Made by a program: the position numbers and the translations under genes
Part shown: piece after piece, positions 6,186 through 15,000 of the stretch
Position numbering within the stretch: position 1 is the first letter of the stretch
Layout: each line of letters opens with the position of its first letter
From: Xanthobacteraceae bacterium
GTDB taxonomy: Bacteria > Pseudomonadota > Alphaproteobacteria > Rhizobiales > Xanthobacteraceae
Direction: 5' to 3'
Assembly: GCA_030037105.1 (NCBI GenBank)
Contig: JASHRY010000151.1
Location: 1-15,797, forward strand
DNA length: 15,797 nucleotides
The notes under the pieces: generated by a model
The model's database searches: none
What the model was told of the DNA's origin: nothing
The model's input: the letters and a program-made list of their open reading frames with translations, nothing else

Positions 6186-8591
6186 TCAGGCGAGCTTGAG
6201 GCCGGCGAACAGCGGCGCCTTCAACAGGTCGAACGTCATCATGAAGACGATCGCCGCGCCCAGCACGGCGGCGACGACCCATGCCGGCAAGGGCGTCATT
6301 CCGGTTCCCGTGATCGCCAGCGTCGAGGCGATCAGCAGGTCCGCCACCGATGAAAGAATGAGCCAAATGCTCGGAGGCGAGGACCACCAGTGCCGGCGAT
6401 CCCGATTGGTGTAGCAGGTCGCCTGGTTGCCAAAGACGATGAGAATGAAGGCCAACGTTTGCAACGCGCCGATGCCAAATCCCATCCGATAGGCGCCGAA
6501 CGCCAGCACGAGCGTGCAGAACACCAGCTCACCGAGCCCCACGAGGACGCCGCCAACGGTGATCTTGTCGATCTGCCAGACGTTCGGTGCCGGCGACGGC
6601 CTGACATTGTCGGTCGTCAGCGCCATGCCGAGGAAATCGCCCGTGATCATGATGAGGACCATCAGGAAGGGCGTCAGGATGGCGTGTCCGGTCATGATCA
6701 GGCCGGTCGCGAGGAACAGCGCCTGCACCGTTTTCTTCGTGATCGAGTTCAGCGTGTAGCTGAGGATGCGCTGGAAGATCATGCGCCCGACCTTGATTCC
6801 GGCGACAATGCCGGCAAGCCCGGGCGCGGTGAGCACTATGCCGGCCGCCGATTTTGCGACGTCGGTGGCCGTCGCAACTGCGATGCCCATCTGCGCCTGG
6901 CGCAGCGCCGGCGCGTCGTTGGCGCCGTCGCCGCACATGCCGACGATGTGACCGCGGGCCTGCAGCGCCTTGACCAGCTTGTATTTGCCCTCCGGCAGGA
7001 CGCCGGCGAACACGGCATATTGGCTGGCATGGACCTGATCGGGAATCATGCCGGGCGGACAGACCGGACCGTCAAGTCCCACCGCATGGGCGACGATAGC
7101 CGCGGTTGTCGGCGCGTCGCCCGTCACCATCACGGTGCGCACACCGAGATCGTGAAGCTCGGCGATGAGCTGCGCCGAATCCGCGCGCGGCGGATCGCTG
7201 AGCGCGACCAATCCCGCCAGCGTCATCGCGCTCGACGGTCCCGCTGCCACGGCCAAGACCCTATATCCCTTCGCCTGGAGCTCCTCTGCCGCAGTGGTTG
7301 CCTCGGCCGACGGTTGAGCGAGCTTGCCGACCGCCGCGAAAGCGCCCTTGACGATCCGTTGCTGCTCACCGCTCGCATTCGCCGCCGTTGCCGAGGACAT
7401 CTTCGTCGTCGGGTCGAACGGCACGAATGCGACCAGCTTCGGCGTGTCGGGCGTTTGCTTTCCCCGGGCGGCCGCACGGATCGCACCATCGACCGGATCC
7501 TGCCCGCCGTCCGAACTGGCCAGCGCGGCGAGCGTGAGCACATGTGCCTCGTCGAAACCGCGCATCGGGCGAACGGCGGTCACCGTCAGCGCGTTCTGGG
7601 TCAGCGTGCCCGTCTTGTCCGAACACAGCACATCCATGGACGCGGCTTCGTCCACGGCGGACAGGCGGGTGGGGAGCACGCCCTGCCGCGCCAGGAGGCG
7701 CGCACCGAGCGCGGCGGCGAGGGTGAAGGTTGCCGGCAGCGCCACGGGTATCGCCGCCAGAATCGCGGTCAGGCCGAGCGATACGATATCGTCGAGCGGC
7801 ATTTTAAGGAACGAGGCATAGGTGACCAACAGCACGATGACTAGGCCGTTCAACGCCGCCAAATTGCGCACGACGCGTAAAACGGCGTTCTGCTGGGAAC
7901 TGACCGCATGCGCGGTCCGAACGAGTTCCGCGGTGCGGCCGAACTTGGTCTGCGGGCCGGTCGCCGTCACCTCGGCGACGGCCTCGCCGCGCCGCACCAA
8001 CGCCCCCGCATAGGTTTGCACGCCCGCGCCGGCCTCCACAGGCACGGACTCTCCGGTCAGCATGGATTGGTCGAGCAGAACTTCACCGCTTGTCAGGCGC
8101 ACATCGGCGGGAACCACGGCGCCGAGCGAAAGCTTCACGATGTCGCCCGGCACCAGCTCGGTCGCCGGCGTGGTCTTCCACTCTCCGTCGCGGCGCACGG
8201 AGGCGTTTAGCGCAAGACGGGACCTCAGCGCGGCGAGGGTCGCCTGGGCACGGCTCTCCTGGAACAGGCCGAGCACGGCGTTGAATACCAGGAGCGCGGC
8301 GATGATCGCAGCCTCGATATGCTTGCCGAGCGCCAATTCGAGCACGATGGCGGCTTCGAGCATCCACGGCACGGGCGCCCAGAATTTCCCGAGCGCCATC
8401 CGCAATGGACGAACGCTCGTATCCGGCATTGTGTTGGCGCCCAATGTCCGGAGCCGGTCGCGAGCCTCCTTGCTCGTCAGGCCGGCCTCCACGCCGGTGC
8501 CCGATTCGTTTCCTGATTGGGGGCGCCCGGCAACTGGGTTGTCGCGGGCAACTATCCCGCCTTCATTGATTGCTTCGGGCCGTGAGGGCAT
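6186..8591 (-). CDS. Plasma-membrane proton-efflux P-type ATPase (class IIIA)
   Basis: 801 residues; an ATP-driven H+ exporter of the inner membrane, related to fungal and plant PMA1 pumps. Marks in order: the first helix pair (about 72-110), actuator loop LTGES (178-182), IPVALP in M4 (281-286), phosphorylation motif DKTGTLT (325-331, Asp325), KGA in the nucleotide domain (415-417), VTGDAPTTAAIVA (489-501), the FAGVLPEGKYKLV segment (528-540) and hinge GDGANDAPAL (554-563). The last 200 residues hold about six helices, including ITGDFLGMALTTDNV in M6 with the Asp expected of proton pumps. IPVALP and no Cys-Pro-Cys or metal-binding N-terminal domain argue for H+ rather than a heavy metal. It lacks the long C-terminal autoinhibitory domain of plant pumps. 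The start is uncertain: no good ribosome site precedes the ATG, and the first 35 residues are not conserved in kind. Confidence 0.9.
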   Translation of the reverse strand: MPSRPEAINEGGIVARDNPVAGRPQSGNESGTGVEAGLTSKEARDRLRTLGANTMPDTSVRPLRMALGKFWAPVPWMLEAAIVLELALGKHIEAAIIAALLVFNAVLGLFQESRAQATLAALRSRLALNASVRRDGEWKTTPATELVPGDIVKLSLGAVVPADVRLTSGEVLLDQSMLTGESVPVEAGAGVQTYAGALVRRGEAVAEVTATGPQTKFGRTAELVRTAHAVSSQQNAVLRVVRNLAALNGLVIVLLVTYASFLKMPLDDIVSLGLTAILAAIPVALPATFTLAAALGARLLARQGVLPTRLSAVDEAASMDVLCSDKTGTLTQNALTVTAVRPMRGFDEAHVLTLAALASSDGGQDPVDGAIRAAARGKQTPDTPKLVAFVPFDPTTKMSSATAANASGEQQRIVKGAFAAVGKLAQPSAEATTAAEELQAKGYRVLAVAAGPSSAMTLAGLVALSDPPRADSAQLIAELHDLGVRTVMVTGDAPTTAAIVAHAVGLDGPVCPPGMIPDQVHASQYAVFAGVLPEGKYKLVKALQARGHIVGMCGDGANDAPALRQAQMGIAVATATDVAKSAAGIVLTAPGLAGIVAGIKVGRMIFQRILSYTLNSITKKTVQALFLATGLIMTGHAILTPFLMVLIMITGDFLGMALTTDNVRPSPAPNVWQIDKITVGGVLVGLGELVFCTLVLAFGAYRMGFGIGALQTLAFILIVFGNQATCYTNRDRRHWWSSPPSIWLILSSVADLLIASTLAITGTGMTPLPAWVVAAVLGAAIVFMMTFDLLKAPLFAGLKLA

Positions 8592-8680
8592 TGACGCGTC
8601 TGTGTGGCAGGACCCTCGACGGGGCGGATGGCGAATGACGATCGATCAGGCGATGAGGCCGTGACGGTATTTCTCCCGGA

Positions 8681-8725
8681 GCATGATCCGGAAAAGTGGG
8701 AACCGGTTTTCCGAAAAGATCATGC
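8681..8725. repeat. Dispersed 45-bp palindromic repeat of Rhizobiales type
   Basis: GCATGATC (8681-8688) pairs with GATCATGC (8718-8725), and CGGAAAA (8689-8695) pairs with TTTTCCG (8707-8713), leaving an AAAA bulge. I recognise GCATGATCCGGAAAAGTGGG..CCGGTTTTCCGAAAAGATCATGC as a sequence scattered in many copies in Bradyrhizobium and relatives (recollection, not a search). It lies about 90 bp upstream of the ATPase gene. Confidence 0.8.
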
Positions 8726-8756
8726 GCCGCCAAGAAGCTGAAGCGCAATCCGATTC

Positions 8757-8909
8757 ATATCAATGGCATTGAACGGTAATCCATGCCTGTCATCGTCCGC
8801 CAAGGCCAAGGCGGACGATCCAGTCAACACCGATGCGTTGGCGAATAGGCATCATCCGCCGGCGCGGATGATGCCGCCGATACGAGTCAGCGTTGAATGC
8901 CGCTGGTAT
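8757..8909. repeat. 153-bp MITE-like element, copy 2
   Basis: The terminal inverted repeats are ATATCAATGGCATTGAAC (8757-8774) and the reverse complement of 8892-8909, ATACCAGCGGCATTCAAC. The same internal dyads as copy 1 (713-866) are present, including an ATCGTCCGCC/GGCGGACGAT pair and an ATCATCCGCC/GGATGATG pair. It lies in the same orientation as copy 1, 7.9 kb away. The apex hairpin has one mismatch here. It has no coding content. Confidence 0.8.
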
Positions 8910-8964
8910 CGAGGTCGATCGACGTGATCGACACCGCACAACAGCGTGCGGATTTTCCGACCAT

Positions 8965-8992
8965 TGTGCCGACGTCCGATGACGTCGGCACA
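8965..8992 (-). terminator. Probable terminator hairpin of the autotransporter gene
   Basis: TGTGCCGACGT (8965-8975) and ACGTCGGCACA (8982-8992) make a perfect 11-bp stem with a 6-nt loop, starting 9 nt after the autotransporter stop on the minus strand. No U run follows, so it may stabilise the 3' end or act with Rho rather than as a textbook intrinsic terminator. Confidence 0.6.
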
Positions 8993-9001
8993 GCCTGCGC
9001 G

Positions 9002-12000
9002 TCAGAACTTGTAGTTCACACCGGCGGTGCCGGTATAGGCCTGGAATTGGGTGTTGAACTTGGAATCGAGGCGCACGTAGGCGGACCAGCCGGAGTACCG
9101 GTTGAGCCAATCCAGCTGTACGCCGGCTTCGCCGTAAACTCCCGCGTAATTCTCGGCCAGCGTCAGCGGCGAGCCGAGATTGATCACGTTCACGGCATCG
9201 TTCTCGTACACCCGATCCCAAACGCGGCCGATGACCGACACTTCAAGATAATGCACGCGGTCGTCCATGATCACGCCGCCGACCCGCGCTCCACCGCCGA
9301 CATTGAGCATGTCGTTGTCGGGGAACTGGAGGGAGACCGCCGCCGCCGGCAGGTTGATGTTGCTGATACGGTTGTCGGCCCATTCCACGGACCCGATCGG
9401 CTCCAAGAAGTAGCGGCCGCGCTCGAAGCGATAGCCGATGTCGCCCACCACGCCCCAGGTCGTCGAGTACGCCGACGCGCCGGTCGAGCCGGGTATGTTG
9501 CCGACGTCAAGCGCGAGGAAATCGGCCTTGACCAGAGCATCGGCGAAGAAGCCGCGGTTCATGTAGGTGGCGGAGCCGCCGATCGTGCCGCCGCTGAAGG
9601 AGAGCGAGGTATTCTGCGGCGAAAGCGACGTGCCCATCGCGAAGGCAGAGGGCGAATTGAAGGTGGCGATCGAGTTGATGTAACCGCCCATGATGCTGAG
9701 CACCAGGGAGTCGTATTTCGACGTGACTTCGGCTGCGTCGAAGTCGACGCCCACAAGCGCGCCGCCGATGCCTTGGCGGAAGCTGGTGTCATACTGCGTG
9801 CTGGCGAACAGCGGATTGATCTGGCCGAGCCCCACGCTGCCGTTCTGGTTGGTCCAACTGCCGATCAGCTTGGTCCACATGCCGGAGCTGCAGACCGGCA
9901 GTTCCGGCGGCTGTTCCTTGACGGCGAGGTCGGTGCCGCCGCCATAGTCCAGGCCGGCGGCGGCAAAACCGTGGCGCATGCAGTTGCGGGTCTCTTCCTG
10001 GCGGTCGTACCAAGTGGTCGTGGTGGCGTCGAAAATGTTCAGCGCCGCCGCCGCGAAGGCCGGGGTCTGCGCCAGGAACGGTCCGGGCAGGCCGAACAGT
10101 TGATAGGCGGCGCCGCCGTCGTTGTTGGCGTTGTAGACCAACGGATAGATCCACAGCCCCTTCTGGATGGCGCCAAGCGCAAAGCCGCTGTTGGGGCCGA
10201 GATAATCGGGGGTGGAGGGATCGATTTCGAACGCCGTGGCGCTGGAGCCGCTGCCGGTCGAGCCTTGCACATGGACCAGCGTGATGCCGGTCGGGTTGTA
10301 GGCGCCGGGGCCGGTGTCGACGTCATTGACCTCGATGTAGGTCAGCCCGTTGACGTTGCCGCCCACCACCAGCCGGTCGGAAGTCGAGCCGGAGGCGCCG
10401 AGCTGGGTGTCGACCAACAGCTCGCTCGGCGGCTGCGACGGGCTGGTATCGCCGATGAAATCGTAGCCGGTGGCGGCGCTGTAGGGGGTCGGGGTGATGA
10501 ACTGGTAGGTGTAGTTGAGGTCGGACGTGCCGCCGAGCGAGGCGACGTTGAGGGTGACGGCGTTGTTGGGGGCACCGCCGTCGGCCTGCAGGTTGATCGT
10601 GCCGCCGGCATTGTTGAAGGTCGAGCCGCCGGCGCCGACGAAATTGAGCGAGCCGCGGTAGCCGGTCGCGGATTGCGCCTGCAGCGCCAGCACGTTGATG
10701 GTGCCGGTATTGGTCACGGTCTGCACCCCGCCGGCGGTGGTCGCGGTGGCGCCGGAGGAGAAATTGGTCTGCTCGCCGAGGACGCCGGCGGCGCTGCCGA
10801 CGTTGAAAATGCCGCTGGCCGGGTTCTGGTTGATCAACAGGTTGTTGAAGTTCTCCAGCGCCAAGAAGTCGACCATGCCGGCGGAGTTGATGGTGCCGCC
10901 GTTGGTGAGCGTGTTGATGCCGGTGCCGAAGGTGAACGTGGTCGGCGCGGTGTTGAAGATGTTGATGATGCTGTCGAGATTGTTGGTGAGCGTGTCGCCG
11001 CCGTCGGCGAAGGTGTTCGCCCCGTAGACGTCCCACACCGCCGCCGTGCAGATATTGTTGGTGCACAGGCCGTTGTTGATGGTCGAGCTGCCGGTTCCGG
11101 CCAGGAGCAGGCTGCCGACCAACAGGCCGCTGTTGTTGATGGTCACCGGGCCGCCGGCCGACTGCACGACGATGTTGTCGGCCGCGGCGGACGCCGACTC
11201 GATGGTGGCGCCGGTAAGGTTGTTGATCGTGGTCGGCCCGGTGGTGCTGACAATGTTGATGACCGGGTTGGCGGTGCTGGTGCCGAGACCGATGATCGAG
11301 GCGCCGGCCTCGTTGGTGAGCACCGCCGAGGCGGCGCCGGTCTGCGTCAGCGACACGCCGATGCCGGTTGGGTTGGTCACCAGGCCGTAATTGGTGATGC
11401 CGATCGGGCCGGTCACGGTCGAGGCGGCGATGCCGGCATTGCCGCTGCCGGCGCCGGTGACGGTGACGGTCGTCGCCACGTTGATGGTGGTGGTGCCGGC
11501 GCCGGTCTCGATGGTCTGGATGCCGTTCGCCGTCCCGGTGACGTCGGCGTTCGCGTTCTCGGTGATGTCGCCGCCGCTGGTGAGAGTGATGCCGGGATCG
11601 CCCGACGCCGCGGCATAGTTGGTCACCGAGACGCTGCCCGAGGTGCTGGTCACGTCGATGCCGTTGCCGCCTGCGCCGCCGTTGACGGCGGCGAAAGTCT
11701 GGATGGTGACGTTGCCGGCGTTGGTGGTCACGTCGATGGCGTCGCCGGTCGTGCCGGTGACCGTGCCGTCGGTGGTGATGGTGACGCTGCTCCCCGTGGC
11801 GCTGAGGCCCGTGGTCGAGGCGACAATGCCGACCGGGGCGGAGACGTTGCTCGCGCTCGAAGTCGACACGATCACCGAGCCGGTGGTGCCGCCGCCGGCG
11901 ATGATGCCGGTGCCGGTGGTGCCGCTCACGTTGCCGGTGGTCTGAACGATGACGTTGCCCGCCGTCGAGCTCGCGTTGATGCCGTTGACGCTGCCGGTGA

Positions 12001-15000
12001 CGGCCGCGGCGGTCACCGAGATCGCGCCGGCGTTGCTGAAGGCGTCGATGCCGTCGCCGGCGGTGCCGGTGACCGGGCCGGCGGTCGAGGTGACGGTAAC
12101 ATTGCCCGTGCCGAGCGAGTCGGCGTAGATGCCGTTCGTGCCGCTCACGGTGCCGCCGGTCGTCACCTGGATGGCGCCGCCCGTGGCGCCCGTGGCCGTC
12201 GCTGAGATGGCGTCACCTGTGGTGCCGCTCACGTTTCCGCTGGTCGTGACGGTGACATTGCCGCCCCCGGTCGAGTTCGCATTGATGCCGTAGGACGCGC
12301 CCGACACGGTCCCGGCCGTCACCGAGATGGCGCCGCTGTCGCTGCTGGCGATGATGGCGTCGCCGACGGTGCCGGTCACCGTTGCGACGTCGACCGTAAC
12401 GGTCCCGCTCCCGGCCGCAGACGCATCGATGCCGGTGGCGCCGGCGACTGTGGTGCCGGCGCTGGTCGACACCGAGACGTCGCCGTTGCCGCCGCTCTGC
12501 ACCGCGCCGATGCCGATGCTGGTTGTGCCGGTCACGTTGCCGGTGGCCGCAACCGACACGGCCCCGCCATCGCTCGATTGCGCGAAGATGCCGGAATCCG
12601 CGCCGGTCACGGTGGCGGCGGTCACTGAGATCGCGCCGCTGCTGCTCGAGGCGTCGATGCCGTCGCCGGCCGTGCCGGTGACCGTGCCGAGACTGCTGTT
12701 GACCGTGACCGTGCCGTCGCCGCCCGTCGCGGCATTGATGCCGGTGGTGGCGCCGGTGACGTTGGCGACCGCGACCGAGACCGCGCCCGAACCCGCGCTC
12801 GTGGCGTTGACGCCGAACGTGGTGGTGCCGGTGATCGTCGTTCCGGCGCTGTCGGTGACGATGACTGCGCCGCTGCCGGCGCCGGTATCCTGCGCGTTGA
12901 TGCCGATGCCGCCGCTGACATTGCCGCCGGCGGCAACGCTGACCGTGCTCGTTCCGGTCGAATCGGTGGTGGCGTTGATGCCGTAGTCGCCGGCGCCCGT
13001 CCCGCCGGTCGTAACGCCGGTGGTGATGACAGTCACCGGACCGCTGGTCGAGCTGGCGTTGATGCCGTTGGTCGTGCCCGTCACGGTCCCGGCCGTCACC
13101 GAGATCGCGCCGGTGTCGCTGGTGGCGGCGATGCCCTGGCCGGCGCTGGCGGTTACCGTTGCGACGTCGACCGTAACGGTCCCGCTGCCGGCCGCAGACG
13201 CATCGATGCCGAAGTCGGAACCGCTGACTGTGGTGCCGGCGCTGGTCGACACCGAGACGTTGCCGTTGCCACCGCTCTGGAACGCGTCGATGCCTTCCTT
13301 GGTCGTGCCGGTGACGTTGCCTGTTGCGGCAACCGTCACGGCTCCGCCATCGGTCGATTGGGCGAAGATGCCGGAATCCTCGCCGGTCACGGTGGCAACG
13401 GTCACGGAGATCGCGCCGCTGGTCGTGCCCGCGTCGATGCCGTCACCGGCGGTGCCGGTCACCAAGCCGCCGGCGCTGGTATTTACCAGCACCGTTGTCG
13501 TCGAATTGCCGGTGGAGAACGCCTGGATGCCGGTGGCGCCCGTCACGGTCGCGCCATCGGTCACCGTGACCGAAACGCTGCCGGTCGTGCCCGTCAAAGC
13601 CGTTGCGCCGCCGGCGATGATGCCGGTGCCGGCAGTGCCCGTCACATTGCCGCTAGCGGCGACGATCACGTTGCCGGACGTCGATGTGGCGTCGATGCCG
13701 TTGGTGCCGCCCGACACCGCGGCGGTGGTGACGGAGACTTGGCCGGCGTCGGAGGTCGCGGTGATGCCGTTGCCGGCGGTGCCGGTGACCGTGCCGGCGG
13801 TCGAATTGACATAAACGTTCGCGGTCAAGGCCGTTCCGGCCGTCGTGGCAAGGATGCCGTTCGTCGAACCGCTCACGGTTCCCCCGGTCGTCACCGAAAC
13901 GCCGCCGCCCCCGGCCCCCGTGACCGTCGCATCGATGCCGTCTCCGTCGTTACCGCTGACATTGCCGGTCGTGGTTACGTTGACGCTGCCGGCGACGCTG
14001 CTGGCGTTGATGCCGGTGGTGGCGCCGGTGACGTTGGCGACCGCGACCGAGACCGCGCCCGAACCCGCGCTCGTGGCGTTGACGCCGAACGTGTTGGTGC
14101 CGGTGATCGTCGTTCCGGCGCTGTCGGTGACGATGACCGCGCCGCTGCCGGCGCCGGTGTCCTGCGCGTTGATGCCGATGCCGCCGCTGACATTGCCGCC
14201 GGCGGCAACGCTGACCGTGCTCGTTCCGGTCGAGGCCGTGGTCGCGTCGATGCCGTAGTCGCCGGCGCCCGTCCCGCCGGTCGTAACGCCGGTGGTGATG
14301 ACGGTCACCGGACCGCTGGTCGAGCTGGCGTTGATGCCGAAGGTCGTGCCCGTCACGGTCCCGGCCGTCACCGAGATCGCGCCAGTGTCGCTGGTGGCGG
14401 CGATGCCCTGGCCGTCGGTCGCGGTTACCGTTGCGACGTCGACGGTGACGGTCCCGCTCCCGGCCGCAGACGCATCGATGCCGAAGTCGGAGCCGCTGAC
14501 TGTGGTGCCGGCGCTGGTCGATACCGAGACGTTGCCGTTGCCGCCGCTCGCGAACGCGTCGATGCCTTCCTTGGTCGTGCCGGTCACGTCGCCGGACGCC
14601 ATGACCGTTACCGCCCCGCCATCGGTCGATTGGGCGAAGATGCCGGAGGCCCCGCCCGTCACGGTGGCAGTACTGACCGAGATCGCGCCGCTGCTGCTCG
14701 AGGCGTCGATGCCGTCGCCGGCGGTGCCGGTGACCGTGCCGAGACTGCTGTTGACCGTGACCGTGCCGTCGCCGCCCGTCGCGGCATTGATGCCCGTTTC
14801 CCCACCGGTGACGGTGTTGCCGGTGACCACCTGCACATTGCCGGTGCCTGAAATGGCATTGATGCCGGTAGCGCCGGTACCGGTGTCGGTCACGGTACCG
14901 GTCAGGTTGACCGTCACGCTGCCGGAGCCATCCGTTGTCGCGTTGATGCCTTGGGTGGGGCTGCCCGCACTGCCACCTGCGCCGGTCACGTTGCCGCTGC

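Larger units (their letters stand above)
8592..8999. other. Intergenic region between the ATPase start and the autotransporter 3' end
   Basis: No gene in these 408 bases. It holds the 45-bp palindrome, the second 154-bp-type element, a small dyad GTCGATC-GACGT-GATCGAC at 8914-8932, and a strong hairpin at 8965-8992. The ATPase promoter should lie in 8592-8680, but I see no convincing -35/-10 pair there. Confidence 0.6.

Noticed and set aside
6390..7844. A 484-codon open frame on the + strand opposite the H+-ATPase
   Set aside because: It mirrors the ATPase coding sequence; the translation is Arg/His-rich with no recognisable domain, a usual effect of third-position GC bias.
8897..12205. A 1,102-codon open frame on the + strand opposite the autotransporter
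   Set aside because: It is antisense to a well-supported gene and its translation is low-complexity Arg/Gly/Ala/Val text that simply mirrors the GC-rich repeats. No domain or ribosome site supports it. The same holds for the long + strand frames at 12327-12986, 13020-13814, 13358-14851 and 14292-15182.
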